Part shown: one piece after another, positions 34,172-43,249 of the stretch
Layout: each line of letters starts with the position of its first letter
Position numbering within the stretch: position 1 is the stretch's first letter
Assembly (NCBI GenBank): GCA_020638195.1
Contig: JACKJC010000001.1
Coordinates: 919,001-983,000, forward strand
Source of the DNA: Methylobacteriaceae bacterium
Lineage (GTDB): Bacteria > Pseudomonadota > Alphaproteobacteria > Rhizobiales > Beijerinckiaceae
Length of the DNA stretch: 64,000 nt
Direction of reading: 5' to 3'
Notes under the pieces: generated by a model
The model's input: only the letters and a program-made list of their open reading frames with translations
Database searches by the model: none
Told to the model about the DNA's origin: nothing
Translations under genes and position numbers: made by a program

Positions 34172-34675
34172 CTACACGCGCCGCGTTCCTTTCTCGCGCG
34201 AAAAATACTCCTGCGTTTCCGGCCGCGCCTCCAGCCAGCCGCCCCATTTGCGGAACACTTTCGCCATCCGCTCCGGCGCGACGCCGAGCTGCGCCATGGC
34301 GACGCCGCCGTTCACCGATTCCGCATAGTCCGCGATCAAGCCGTCGCGCAGGCGAAAACGGCTCATGCCGTCGATGATCACGCGCTTGCCTTTGAATTCC
34401 TCGCGCGTGGAGGTGAATGAGGAAAGCGACCACGCATAGGCGAGATCGCCGTTGATGACGGGATCGAACATTTCCCAGCGATAGTCCGGCCCCGCGTCGC
34501 CGTGGAACAGATGACTCATCATATGCGCGATCTCCGGCCGCCCGACATGATCGCCGTAGATGTAGTCGTGGTAGACGGCGTCCTCGGTGAAGCATTGCGC
34601 GAACGCCTCCCCGTCGCCGGCCTCCGCGGCCCGCGTGAAGCGGTCGAGCAGTTTTTCGAACGCCGCATGGTCCAT
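34172..34675 (-). CDS. SnoaL-like / NTF2-fold polyketide cyclase-type protein
   Basis: Product of 167 residues from ATG 34675, preceded by GGGAGG at good spacing. The helix FEKLLDRFTRAAEAGDGEAFAQCFTEDAVYHDYIYGDHVGRPEI is the classical N-terminal SnoaL/NTF2 motif, and the rest forms the beta sheet (YRWEMFDPVINGDLAYAWSLSSF). The fold serves as cyclase, isomerase or lyase on small hydrophobic ligands; activity unknown. Probably co-transcribed with the DMT transporter, and diverges from comM. Confidence 0.85.
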   Translation of the reverse strand: MDHAAFEKLLDRFTRAAEAGDGEAFAQCFTEDAVYHDYIYGDHVGRPEIAHMMSHLFHGDAGPDYRWEMFDPVINGDLAYAWSLSSFTSTREEFKGKRVIIDGMSRFRLRDGLIADYAESVNGGVAMAQLGVAPERMAKVFRKWGGWLEARPETQEYFSREKGTRRV

Positions 34676-34827
34676 GTCTTCAGCGCCTCCCGCGCTTCGC
34701 TCTCGTTTTTTCGCAAGCCGCGCAACAGCTTGCCGCAGGGCTGGCTTGTCGACAAATGTTCTTGAAATGTTCTTGATTCTCGTCCGCCCGACCGCTAGCC
34801 TGAACACGGGTTGCAGCGGGGGCGGAA

Positions 34828-36369
34828 ATGGTCGTCAGGGTCGCCACAGTGGCGTTCGAGGGCATTGAGGCGCGGCCGGTCGATGTGCAGGTGCAGTTGT
34901 CCTCCGGCAATGTCGTCTTCACCATCGTCGGCCTCGCGGACAAGGCGGTCGCCGAATCTCGCGAGCGGGTGCGCGCCGCGCTCACCGCTTCCGGCCTCGC
35001 GCTGCCGGCCAGGCGCATCACCGTCAATCTCGCCCCGGCCGACATGCCGAAGGAGGGCTCGCACTACGACCTGCCGATCGCGCTCGCCGTCATGGCGGCG
35101 ATAGGCGCCATGCCGGCCGATGCGCTCGGCGGGTTCACCGTGCTCGGCGAACTCGCGCTCGACGGCACGCTGACGCCGGTGGCCGGCGTCCTGCCAGCCG
35201 CCGTCGCCGCAAATTCTCGCGGCCACGGGCTGATCTGTCCCGCCGAATGCGGGCCGGAGGCCGCCTGGGCCTCGGGCGACATGGAGGTGATCGCGCCGCG
35301 CTCGCTGATCCAGCTCGCTAACCACTTCAAGGGAACGCAGGTCCTGTCGCGCCCGCAGCCCGGCGTGCGCACGGCAGGCGGAATCCTGCCTGATCTACGC
35401 GACATCAAGGGGCAGGAGAGCGCCAAGCGTGCGCTCGAGATCACGGCGGCCGGCGGGCACAACCTGCTGATGAACGGGCCGCCCGGCGCCGGCAAATCCA
35501 TGCTGGCGCAGCGCCTCCCGTCCATCCTGCCGCCACTCGACCCCAAGGAATTGCTCGAAGTCTCGATGATCCATTCCGTCGCCGGCGCGCTCGCCGGCGG
35601 CAAGCTCACCGACCGACGGCCGTTCCGCAGCCCGCATCATTCCGCCTCCATGCCGGCGCTCGTCGGCGGCGGCGCCGGAGCGCGGCCGGGCGAGATTTCG
35701 CTCGCCCATCACGGCGTGCTGTTCCTCGACGAACTGCCGGAATTCCAGCCGCAGGTGCTCGATTCCCTGCGCCAGCCGATGGAGACCGGCGAGGTCGCCA
35801 TCGCGCGCGCCAATCATCGCACGGTCTATCCCGCCCGCTTCCAGCTCGTCGCCGCCATGAACCCCTGCCGCTGCGGCCATGCGGTCGATCCCGGCTATTC
35901 GTGCGCGCGCGGGCCGGTGCAGCGATGCGCCGGGCAGTATCAATCCAGGCTCTCGGGCCCGCTGCTCGACCGCATCGACCTGCAGATCGAAGTGCCGGCG
36001 GTCTCGGCCGCCGATCTCATTCTGCCGGCGCCGGCGGAAGGCTCCGCCGAAGTCTCCCGCCGCGTCGCTGCCGCCCGCGCGGTCCAGGCCCAGCGCTATG
36101 CGGCGGTCGGACTTGCCGGCGTTTCGACCAACGCCGCCGCGCCGACCCGCGCGATCGAGGAGCTGGCCGCTGCCGATTCAAGCGCACAAGCGCTCGTGCG
36201 CGAGGCAGCCGAGCGTTTCGCGCTTTCGGCGCGTGGTTATCACCGGGTTCTCAAGCTCGCCCGCACAATCGCCGACCTCGACGGCTCCTCCGCCGTCAGG
36301 CGCGCGCATCTGGCGGAAGCGCTGGCCTATCGCACTGGCATGGATCGATCCGCCCATGCCGCAGCCTGA
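34828..36369 (+). CDS. comM: YifB/ComM-family Mg chelatase-like AAA+ ATPase
   Basis: Product of 513 residues. N-terminal Lon-like domain (FEGIEARPVDVQVQLSSGNVVFTIVGLADKAVAESRERVR), then AAA+ core with Walker A NGPPGAGKSMLAQRLPSILPP, Walker B GVLFLDELPEF, and the C-terminal NPCRCGH... CSGP-type cysteine region plus LARTIADLDGS. ComM is a hexameric helicase that extends strand exchange in natural transformation; in many non-competent bacteria its role is unknown. The GGGGGCGG site precedes the ATG. No competence genes lie nearby. Confidence 0.93.
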   Translation: MVVRVATVAFEGIEARPVDVQVQLSSGNVVFTIVGLADKAVAESRERVRAALTASGLALPARRITVNLAPADMPKEGSHYDLPIALAVMAAIGAMPADALGGFTVLGELALDGTLTPVAGVLPAAVAANSRGHGLICPAECGPEAAWASGDMEVIAPRSLIQLANHFKGTQVLSRPQPGVRTAGGILPDLRDIKGQESAKRALEITAAGGHNLLMNGPPGAGKSMLAQRLPSILPPLDPKELLEVSMIHSVAGALAGGKLTDRRPFRSPHHSASMPALVGGGAGARPGEISLAHHGVLFLDELPEFQPQVLDSLRQPMETGEVAIARANHRTVYPARFQLVAAMNPCRCGHAVDPGYSCARGPVQRCAGQYQSRLSGPLLDRIDLQIEVPAVSAADLILPAPAEGSAEVSRRVAAARAVQAQRYAAVGLAGVSTNAAAPTRAIEELAAADSSAQALVREAAERFALSARGYHRVLKLARTIADLDGSSAVRRAHLAEALAYRTGMDRSAHAAA

Positions 36370-36454
36370 CGCGCCTGACCTGGTTTGACGTTTGCGAAGG
36401 TCTCCCCGTCCGCCGGGCGAGTCCGGCTCGCCGCCGGATCGCAACGATTTCAAG

Positions 36455-36466
36455 CTCGTTAACGAG
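36455..36466. promoter_or_regulatory. Palindrome CTCGTTAACGAG in the comM-kinase gap
   Basis: A perfect 12-bp palindrome, 90 bp before the histidine kinase start, flanked by GATTT and AAAATC that extend the symmetry imperfectly. Could be an operator; nothing else in this 186-bp gap is recognisable. Confidence 0.25.
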
Positions 36467-36555
36467 AAAATCAGTAGGCCCGCCGCCGCAAGTCTTTCTC
36501 AACTCGGCGGCGCCAGACTGTCGCTGCGCCAGTTTCCGGCGCCGGGCCTGAAATC

Positions 36556-38304
36556 ATGTCGTCGAATCTGTTGGCATTCCTCGCAACGGCTCTGGCCGCG
36601 CTCATGGCGGGCGTCCTGCTCGGGCGTCGCCTCGGCGAGGCGGTCGGCGGCGAGCGCCGAGCGCCGGAGGCGATGGAGCAGGAGACCGAGCGCTTGCGCG
36701 ACGAGGTCTGGGAACTGAAGGCCGCCGCCGCCGCGCGCGAACGCGCGGAAGCTGCCAGCGAGGCCAAGTCGCGCTTTCTCGCCACCGTCAGCCACGAGAT
36801 CCGCACGCCGCTCAACGGCATTCTCGGCATGACCGACCTGCTCGCTTCGATGAAGCTCGACGCCGAAGCCCAGTCCTATCTCGCCGCCATCCGCACCTCC
36901 GGCGAGGCGCTCGGCACGCTCATAGACGAAATTCTCGACTTCTCCCGGATCGAAGCCGGCCGCCTCGAGCTCGATTGCGCGCCCTTCGAACTGGCGCCAC
37001 TGATCGAGGGCGTGGTCGAACTGGTTGCGCCGCGCGCGCAGGGCAAGGGCATCGAGGTCGCCGCGCATATCGCCCCCGATGTGCCCGCGCGCCTCGTCGG
37101 CGACGCCGCGCGCCTGCGCCAGATCCTCATTAATCTCGCCGGCAACGCCGTCAAATATACCGACCGTGGCGGCGTCGGCTTGCGCGTGTCGCGTCGGCCA
37201 GACGATCGCATCGTCTTTTCCGTCGAGGACACGGGTCCCGGCGTGCCGGTCGAGCAGCGCGCCGCCATTTTCCAGGAATTCGAACGCGGCGACGGTTCTG
37301 CGACCGCCGCCCACGGCGGCGCGGGCCTCGGTCTCGCCATTTCGCGCGCCCTGGCCGAGCGCATGGGCGGCGATCTCACGCTCGCGCGTTCGGACACGAC
37401 CGGCTCGACCTTCCAGCTCGCCTGCCCGCTGCCGGCTGAAAGCGCGGCAGCGGAAACGCCGCCGACCCTGGCGGGTCGCCGTGCGCTCATCGTCGCGCGT
37501 TCGGCCTTCGAGGCGCCATTTCTCGGCGAGCAGCTCGCCGCAGCCGGCGCGACCGTCGAACGCGCCGAAGGCGAGGACGCCGCCATGCTCGTCCTCGCGC
37601 AGCGCGCGCCGCCCGACGTCGTCATCGTCGATTGTGCGCTCGGCGAGCAGGCCTCGCGCCGCATCGCGGACGCCGCGCGCGCCGCGCATGCCGGCCGCAC
37701 GCTCGTGCTCGTCTCGCCTTTCGAGCGGCGCACCATGGGCCGCAACGTGCTCGGCGCCTTCGACGGCTGGCTGGTGAAACCGGTGCGCCACGCCTCGCTG
37801 CTCGCCCGCATCTCGGACCGCCTCAACGGTGGAGAGACGGCGGTCGCCGCCCCCGATGCGCCCGCGCCGCGCCCGCTCGAAGGCCTGCGCGTGCTCGTCG
37901 CCGAGGACAACGACATCAATGCGCTGATCGCGCAACGCACCTTCGAACGCGCCGGGGCCATGGCCGAGCGTGTCGCCGACGGTCTCGCCGCCGTCGCCGA
38001 GATCGAGGACGCGGCCAACGGCAAGCGCACCCCGTTCGACGCCGTCGTGATGGACATCCGCATGCCGCGCCTCGACGGCCTGGCCGCGGCCCGCCGCATC
38101 CGCGCCGTGCAGGCGACGATCGGCGCCGCGCCGACGCCATTGATCGCGCTCACCGCCAATGCGGCGGAAGAAGACCGCCAGGCGGCCGAAGCCGCGGGCT
38201 TTGCCGCCTTCTTCGTCAAGCCGTTCGACGCGGACGCGCTCACCCGCGCCGTCGCGGACCTCGCCCGGGCCGCGCCCGAGCGGGAGGACGCGCGCGAGGC
38301 ATAG
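36556..38304 (+). CDS. Hybrid sensor histidine kinase with degenerate plus intact receiver domains
   Basis: Product of 582 residues. An N-terminal hydrophobic anchor (residues 4-22) and short coiled coil precede the HisKA dimerisation domain with H-box FLATVSHEIRTPLNG (His80), then HATPase motifs NLAGNAVKYT, DTGPGVP and GAGLGLAIS. A first receiver-like domain (about residues 310-420) lacks the usual acidic pair and seems degenerate; the second (VLVAEDNDINALIA, VVMDIRMPRLDG, LIALTANA, FVKPF) is complete. No separate sensor domain, so input may come from the membrane segment or partner proteins. No cognate regulator adjacent. Confidence 0.92.
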   Translation: MSSNLLAFLATALAALMAGVLLGRRLGEAVGGERRAPEAMEQETERLRDEVWELKAAAAARERAEAASEAKSRFLATVSHEIRTPLNGILGMTDLLASMKLDAEAQSYLAAIRTSGEALGTLIDEILDFSRIEAGRLELDCAPFELAPLIEGVVELVAPRAQGKGIEVAAHIAPDVPARLVGDAARLRQILINLAGNAVKYTDRGGVGLRVSRRPDDRIVFSVEDTGPGVPVEQRAAIFQEFERGDGSATAAHGGAGLGLAISRALAERMGGDLTLARSDTTGSTFQLACPLPAESAAAETPPTLAGRRALIVARSAFEAPFLGEQLAAAGATVERAEGEDAAMLVLAQRAPPDVVIVDCALGEQASRRIADAARAAHAGRTLVLVSPFERRTMGRNVLGAFDGWLVKPVRHASLLARISDRLNGGETAVAAPDAPAPRPLEGLRVLVAEDNDINALIAQRTFERAGAMAERVADGLAAVAEIEDAANGKRTPFDAVVMDIRMPRLDGLAAARRIRAVQATIGAAPTPLIALTANAAEEDRQAAEAAGFAAFFVKPFDADALTRAVADLARAAPEREDAREA

Positions 38305-38374
38305 GCGTCGCTGTCATAATCCCGTTGGCAATCCGTGACACTCCGGCGCAAATAGCCGCAGGAGACGAATCGGA

Positions 38375-39277
38375 ATGTCCAAGCGCGTCGACGAAAGCCG
38401 TCGGGATTTCGGCATGCTCCTGCGCTTTCCCAAGGGCTTCAGGAAGCGCGCGACCTTCGGCGGCGCTTTGTGCCGCGCCGGCTCGCTCGAATTGCGGCTG
38501 GCCGAGACCAAGAAGGAAATCCGCAAGGCGCAACGCCTGCGCTACAAGGTCTTCTACGAGGAAGGCGGCGCGACGCCCGATCGTACTGCGGCGCTGATCC
38601 GCCGCGACGTCTGCGCCTTCGATCGCGTCTGCGATCACCTGCTCGTCGTCGATCACGCCGCCCTCAACCGCTTCGGCCGCGCGCGCCCGAAGGTGGTCGG
38701 CGCCTACCGCCTGCTGCGGCAGGAGGTCGCCGAGAAGAATTTCGGTTTCTACAGCGCCGGCGAATACGATCTCGCGCCGCTGCTCGCGCGTCACAAGGGC
38801 AAGCGCTTTCTCGAACTCGGCCGCTCCTGCGTGCTCGCGCCCTGGCGCGGCAAGCGCGTGCTCGAGCTTCTGTGGCGCGGCATCGGCATCTACATCGAGC
38901 AGCACAAGATCGACGCCATGTTCGGCTGCGCGAGTTTCGAGGGCGTCGATCCCGCGACCCATGCGCGTTCGCTCAGCTTCCTCGCCCATCACGCGCCGAG
39001 CCGGCCGGACTGGCGCGTGCGCGCGCTCGACGCCCGCCACGTACCCATGGCGACAGTACCGCGCGAAGAAATAGATGCACGCAGGACGCTCGTCGAATTG
39101 CCGCCTTTGGTGAAGGGCTACCTGCGCTGCGGCGCGACTTTCGGCGACGGCGCTGTGATCGACGCGCAATTCGGTACGACCGATGTCTTCGTGGTCATGC
39201 CGGTGGCCGACATCGACGCGCGTGTGTTCGGGCGTTTCGGGGCGGGCAAGCAGGCGACCGAGGTCGCGGCGGCCTGA
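38375..39277 (+). CDS. OlsB-like GNAT/hemolysin-family N-acyltransferase
   Basis: Product of 300 residues. The pattern LRLAETKKEIRKAQRLRYKVFYEEGGA, VCDHLLVVDH, VVGAYRLLRQE, FLELGRSCVL and the late region GVDPATHARSLSFLAHHA matches OlsB, which transfers an acyl chain from acyl-ACP to ornithine to form lyso-ornithine lipid. OlsA, the second acyltransferase, is not next to it, so the symbol is withheld. Two ATG-like starts are possible; 38375 is used as it begins the conserved part. Followed by an enoyl-CoA hydratase 52 bp on. Confidence 0.82.
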   Translation: MSKRVDESRRDFGMLLRFPKGFRKRATFGGALCRAGSLELRLAETKKEIRKAQRLRYKVFYEEGGATPDRTAALIRRDVCAFDRVCDHLLVVDHAALNRFGRARPKVVGAYRLLRQEVAEKNFGFYSAGEYDLAPLLARHKGKRFLELGRSCVLAPWRGKRVLELLWRGIGIYIEQHKIDAMFGCASFEGVDPATHARSLSFLAHHAPSRPDWRVRALDARHVPMATVPREEIDARRTLVELPPLVKGYLRCGATFGDGAVIDAQFGTTDVFVVMPVADIDARVFGRFGAGKQATEVAAA

Positions 39278-39329
39278 GAGGCTTGCGCGCGGTCGCACAT
39301 CTCGCGATCCTCCCGCAACGGGAGGACCC

Positions 39330-40187
39330 ATGTCGAAAATTCTCTACGAAAAAGACGGCCGTATCGGCCGCATCACGCTCAATCGTCCGGAGGTGATGAA
39401 CGCCATCGATGACGACGTTCCGCGCGAGCTCGCCGAATGCGTCGAGCGCGCCAATGCCGATCGCGGCGTACATGTCATCGTGCTCGCAGGCAACGGCCCC
39501 GGCTTCTGCGCGGGCTATGATCTCACCTATTACGCGCAATCGAAGGACCGGCATTCCGCGGACGACATCCCCATGTGGGACCCGATGCAGGACTACGCCT
39601 TCATGATGCGCAACACCGAGCTCTTCATGAGCCTTTGGCGCAGCTATCGGCCGGTCGTGTGCAAGGTGCATGGCTATGCGGTCGCCGGCGGCTCCGACAT
39701 AGCCTTGTGCAGCGACATCGTCGTGATGGAGGACAAGGCGCAGATCGGCTACATGCCCGCGCGCGTCTGGGGCTGCCCGACGACGGCCATGTGGGTCTAT
39801 CGACTGGGCGCCGAGCAGGCCAAGCGCATGCTGTTCACAGGCGACAAGATCGACGGCACGGAAGCTGCGCGCATCGGCCTCGTCCATAAGGCAGCGCCGC
39901 GTGAAGAGCTGGATGCGGAAGTCGAGCGTCTGGCTGAGCGCATGGCCAGCGTGCCGATCAATCAGCTGATGATGCAGAAGCTGATGATCAACCAGGCGAT
40001 CGAGGCCATGGGGCTCAAGCACACACAAATGTTCGCGACGATCTTCGACGGCATCACGCGCCACTCTCCCGAGGGCTTCAACTTCAAGCGCCGGGCGGAA
40101 GAGGTCGGCTGGAAGGAGGCCGTGCGCAATCGCGACCAGGGAACGTGGGACTGGACCGAGAACCGGCCGATCAATCCGGGCGGGTGA
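39330..40187 (+). CDS. Enoyl-CoA hydratase/isomerase (crotonase superfamily)
   Basis: Product of 285 residues. Crotonase fold: ITLNRPEVMNAIDDDVPREL, oxyanion-hole loop GNGPGFCAGYDLTYY, and the second loop KVHGYAVAGGSDIALCSDIVV. The usual catalytic Glu of the second loop region appears to be replaced in WGCPTTAMWVYRLG, so the exact reaction (hydration, isomerisation, hydrolysis) is open. Cytoplasmic acyl-CoA metabolism. GGGAGG precedes the ATG at 39330. No other beta-oxidation gene is adjacent. Confidence 0.88.
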   Translation: MSKILYEKDGRIGRITLNRPEVMNAIDDDVPRELAECVERANADRGVHVIVLAGNGPGFCAGYDLTYYAQSKDRHSADDIPMWDPMQDYAFMMRNTELFMSLWRSYRPVVCKVHGYAVAGGSDIALCSDIVVMEDKAQIGYMPARVWGCPTTAMWVYRLGAEQAKRMLFTGDKIDGTEAARIGLVHKAAPREELDAEVERLAERMASVPINQLMMQKLMINQAIEAMGLKHTQMFATIFDGITRHSPEGFNFKRRAEEVGWKEAVRNRDQGTWDWTENRPINPGG

Positions 40188-40289
40188 GCGCTGGCCTTCA
40201 CATCGGCGTGAGCTGACTCTGCGTCACGACTTGTCGCGGCGCGACGAATCGATTCCCCTGCGTCGCCCTCATCGGATTGGAGGCCGCCC

Positions 40290-40718
40290 ATGGGATGCGC
40301 GACATTCGTCACCCTCGACATGCTCACCGCCCTGCAGGGCGCGGAGATCGAAGCCGGTCTGCGCGGCGACGCCGACGGCGCCGGCGCGCAGTTCGACCGT
40401 GGGGAGGCGCTGACGCGCGCGGCCGTCGCCCAGACGCCCGACGGACCGGAGCAGGCGGTCGAGCTCCTGCGGATCGTCCGCTGGCTCCTGCGCTTCGGCG
40501 AGCGTCCCGAGGCCGGCGAGGCGCTGGAGCAGGCGCTGGTTGCCATCGAGGCCGAGGGTCTGAGCGGTCGCGCTCTGCATTTGGTGCGGCTCGCGGGCGA
40601 ACATTCGGTCGACGATCCCTTTGCCGAGCAGGCTCTGGCCTCGTTCTGGCGCGGCCTGCGGACGCGACGCGTCGCCGGCGACGAGGCGGCGGGGGCCGGC
40701 GCCCTCGCACGCGACTGA
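40290..40718 (+). CDS. Hypothetical protein, Ala/Leu-rich helical
   Basis: Product of 142 residues, not recognised. It is helical and rich in Ala, Glu, Arg and Leu, with no signal or cofactor motif. GGATTGGAGGC stands before the ATG at good spacing, which is the main support for a real gene. Length and composition fit a small soluble regulator or scaffold. Being a shadow of another frame is possible but no rival gene overlaps. Confidence 0.55.
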   Translation: MGCATFVTLDMLTALQGAEIEAGLRGDADGAGAQFDRGEALTRAAVAQTPDGPEQAVELLRIVRWLLRFGERPEAGEALEQALVAIEAEGLSGRALHLVRLAGEHSVDDPFAEQALASFWRGLRTRRVAGDEAAGAGALARD

Positions 40719-40802
40719 ATGGCCCTGCTTTAGCCGTCCGCCCTTCCGATTTGCCTGTCGGCGCTCTATGTGAGGCCGCAATCGCCCCATACAGGCAGGC
40801 CC

Positions 40803-42902
40803 ATGTCCCAGCCGCACGCCCATAGCCCGAGCGCGAAGCCGCACGTCGAGACACGTACGCCGGCCGCCAAACCGCTGTTCTCGTACCGCAAGTACTGGGC
40901 GCAGCGTTTCGGCGTCGCGCCCTTCCTGCCGATGTCCCGCGCGGAGATGGATGCGCTCGGGTGGGATAGCTGCGATGTGATCCTTGTGACCGGCGATGCC
41001 TATGTCGACCATCCCTCCTTCGGCATGGCGATCATCGGCAGGCTGCTGGAAGCGCAGGGATTCCGTGTCGGCATCATCAGCCAGCCCGACTGGCGCTCGC
41101 CGGAGGCCTTCAAGGCGCTGGGCAAACCGAACCTCTTCTTCGGCGTCACGTCCGGCAACATGGACTCGATGGTCAACCGCTACACCTCCGACCGGCGGCT
41201 GCGTCACAACGACAGCTATACGCCGGGCGGCGCGGGTGGAAAGCGGCCGGATCGCGCCACCATCGTCTATGCCCAGCGCTGCCGCGAGGCCTATGCGGCC
41301 GCGCCCATCGTCATCGGCGGGATCGAGGCGTCCCTGCGCCGCATCGCGCATTATGATTACTGGTCGGACAAGGTCCGCCGCTCGATCCTTTTGGACGCCA
41401 AGGCCGACCTCCTGATCTACGGCAATGCCGAGCGCGCGCTGGTCGAAGTCGCCCATCGCATTTCAAAAGGCGGCGTTGCACAGGACTTTTCCGACATCCG
41501 CGGCCTCGCCTTCATGCGCGACGCCACGCCGGATGGCTGGATCGAAACGCCGGTCGACGATCTCGACGCGCCCGATGAAGGCGCGCGCCGTCGCGCCGAG
41601 ACCAATGTCGTGATCCGCCTGCCGTCGGCCGAGCAGGTACAGGCCGATCGCGAATCCTACGCGCGCGCCTCGCGCGTGCTGCACCGGGAGAGCAATCCGG
41701 GCAATGCACGGCCCCTGACCCAGAAACACGGCGACCGCGACGTCTGGCTGACGGCCCCGCCCGTGCCGCTGACGACTGAGGAAATGGACGGCGTCTACGA
41801 ACTGCCCTACGCGCGCGCGCCGCACCCTGCGTATGCAGGCCAGAAGATTCCCGCCTGGGAGATGATCCGTCATTCCGTGACCATCATGCGCGGCTGTTTC
41901 GGTGGCTGCTCCTTCTGCTCTATCACCGAGCACGAGGGCCGCATCATCCAGTCGCGCTCGGAAGGCTCAGTCATCAAGGAGATCGAAAAAATCCGGGACA
42001 AGACGGAGGGCTTTACCGGCATCATCTCCGATATCGGCGGCCCAACAGCCAACATGTACCGTATCGCCTGCAAGGACCGTGAGACCGAGGCGCTTTGTCG
42101 TCGCCCGTCCTGCGTCTATCCCGATATCTGCAAGAATCTGAACACCAGCCACGACGCGCTGATCTCACTCTACCGCAAGGCGCGCGCCGTGCCGGGCGTG
42201 AAGAAGGTGATGGTGGCCTCCGGCGTGCGCTACGATCTCGCGGTCAAGAGCCCGGCCTATGTGAAGGAACTCGTCGAGCATCACGTCGGCGGCTATCTCA
42301 AGATCGCGCCGGAGCACACCGAAGACGGCCCGCTATCGAAAATGATGAAGCCGGGCATCGGCTCCTACGACCGCTTCAAGCAATTGTTTGACGCCGCCGC
42401 GCAAAAAGCCGGCAAGAAGTACTTTCTCATTCCCTATTTCATCGCGGCGCATCCCGGCACCAGCGACGAGGACATGATGAACCTCGCGCTCTGGCTGAAG
42501 AAGAACGGTTTTCGCGCCGACCAGGTGCAGACCTTCCTGCCGTCCCCGATGGCAATTTCCACGGCCATGTACCATTCGGGCGTCAACCCGCTGAAGCCCG
42601 TGCGGCGCGGCGCGTCGGAGCCCGTCGACGCCGTGAAGGGCCTGCGCCAGCGCCGCCTGCACAAGGCCTTCCTGCGCTACCACGATCCCGAGAACTGGCC
42701 AGCGCTGCGCGAGGCGCTCAAGAACATGGGCCGCGCCGACCTGATCGGGCCGGGCAAGCACCATCTGGTGCCGAACTGGCAGCCGGCGGGGACGGGCGGA
42801 GGCGGCGAGGGCGCGCGCACGGGGCGGAAAAACGGTCCGCAGCGCGGCGGGAAGTTCACCACCAAGGGCGTCGGATTCGGGAAGGCGCGGCCGGGGCGGT
42901 AG
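40803..42902 (+). CDS. ygiQ: YgiQ-family radical SAM protein
   Basis: Product of 699 residues. N-terminal region ends in PLFSYRKYWAQRFGVAPFLPMS, then a B12-binding-like fold (VILVTGDAYVDHPSFGMAIIG), and the radical SAM core with CFGGCSFC (CxxxCxxC) in TIMRGCFGGCSFCSITEHEG. The C-terminal extension after PNWQPAG is Gly/Arg-rich. YgiQ-type radical SAM proteins are widespread and of unknown substrate. The start at 40803 is chosen over 40770 on the MSQPH context. Stands alone between a hypothetical gene and the thiamine operon. Confidence 0.92.
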   Translation: MSQPHAHSPSAKPHVETRTPAAKPLFSYRKYWAQRFGVAPFLPMSRAEMDALGWDSCDVILVTGDAYVDHPSFGMAIIGRLLEAQGFRVGIISQPDWRSPEAFKALGKPNLFFGVTSGNMDSMVNRYTSDRRLRHNDSYTPGGAGGKRPDRATIVYAQRCREAYAAAPIVIGGIEASLRRIAHYDYWSDKVRRSILLDAKADLLIYGNAERALVEVAHRISKGGVAQDFSDIRGLAFMRDATPDGWIETPVDDLDAPDEGARRRAETNVVIRLPSAEQVQADRESYARASRVLHRESNPGNARPLTQKHGDRDVWLTAPPVPLTTEEMDGVYELPYARAPHPAYAGQKIPAWEMIRHSVTIMRGCFGGCSFCSITEHEGRIIQSRSEGSVIKEIEKIRDKTEGFTGIISDIGGPTANMYRIACKDRETEALCRRPSCVYPDICKNLNTSHDALISLYRKARAVPGVKKVMVASGVRYDLAVKSPAYVKELVEHHVGGYLKIAPEHTEDGPLSKMMKPGIGSYDRFKQLFDAAAQKAGKKYFLIPYFIAAHPGTSDEDMMNLALWLKKNGFRADQVQTFLPSPMAISTAMYHSGVNPLKPVRRGASEPVDAVKGLRQRRLHKAFLRYHDPENWPALREALKNMGRADLIGPGKHHLVPNWQPAGTGGGGEGARTGRKNGPQRGGKFTTKGVGFGKARPGR

Positions 42903-42926
42903 GCTCCTCTCGAACATGACGGCCTT

Positions 42927-43033
42927 CACCCTGAGGAGCGCGCGAAGTGCGCGTCTCGAAGGGTGGCCGCATCGACACTGCGGATTTTGCAATCCTTCGA
43001 GACGCGGCCTGCGGCCGCTCCTCAGGATGAGGG
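42927..43033. repeat. Family A intergenic palindromic repeat, copy 1
   Basis: About 107 bp whose ends are inverted (CCCTGAGGAGCG at left, its complement with CTCCTCAGGATGAGGG at right) and which carries a central pair around CTCGAAGG and CCTTCGAGACG. It matches copies at 62130 and 63140 in consensus and layout. The variable hairpin arms differ between copies. Confidence 0.85.
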
Positions 43034-43095
43034 TTGTTGGTGCGTCGCCCTTGACGCCGCCGGCCCGCCGCCCCCAAATACGCCTTGCCAAGGAG

Positions 43096-43209
43096 ATCCC
43101 CGCCAGGGGGCTGAGAGGCTGGCAGCGCGAGAGCGAAGTCTGAAGAGACTAAAACTCGAGCGGCCCGGCGATCCTTAGAACCTGATCCAGTTCGCACTGG
43201 CGGAGGGAT
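43096..43209 (+). promoter_or_regulatory. TPP riboswitch (THI element) before thiO
   Basis: Thi-box features are present: the segment CAGGGGGCTGAGAGGCT (43105-43120), then after a variable arm ATCCTTAGAACCTGATCCAGTT (43171-43192) and closing GGCGGAGGGAT. P1 can pair ATCCC (43096-43100) with GGGAT (43205-43209). Thiamine pyrophosphate binding should turn off the following thiO-S-G-E genes. Confidence 0.9.
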
Positions 43210-43249
43210 GGCTGCGGGCGGTGAGCCCGACCCTTCCCGCCGGCGCGAC

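Noticed and set aside
42927..43033. Repeat copies as Rho-independent terminators
   Set aside because: They have no T tract and occur between co-directional genes with a shared consensus, which fits a repeat family better.
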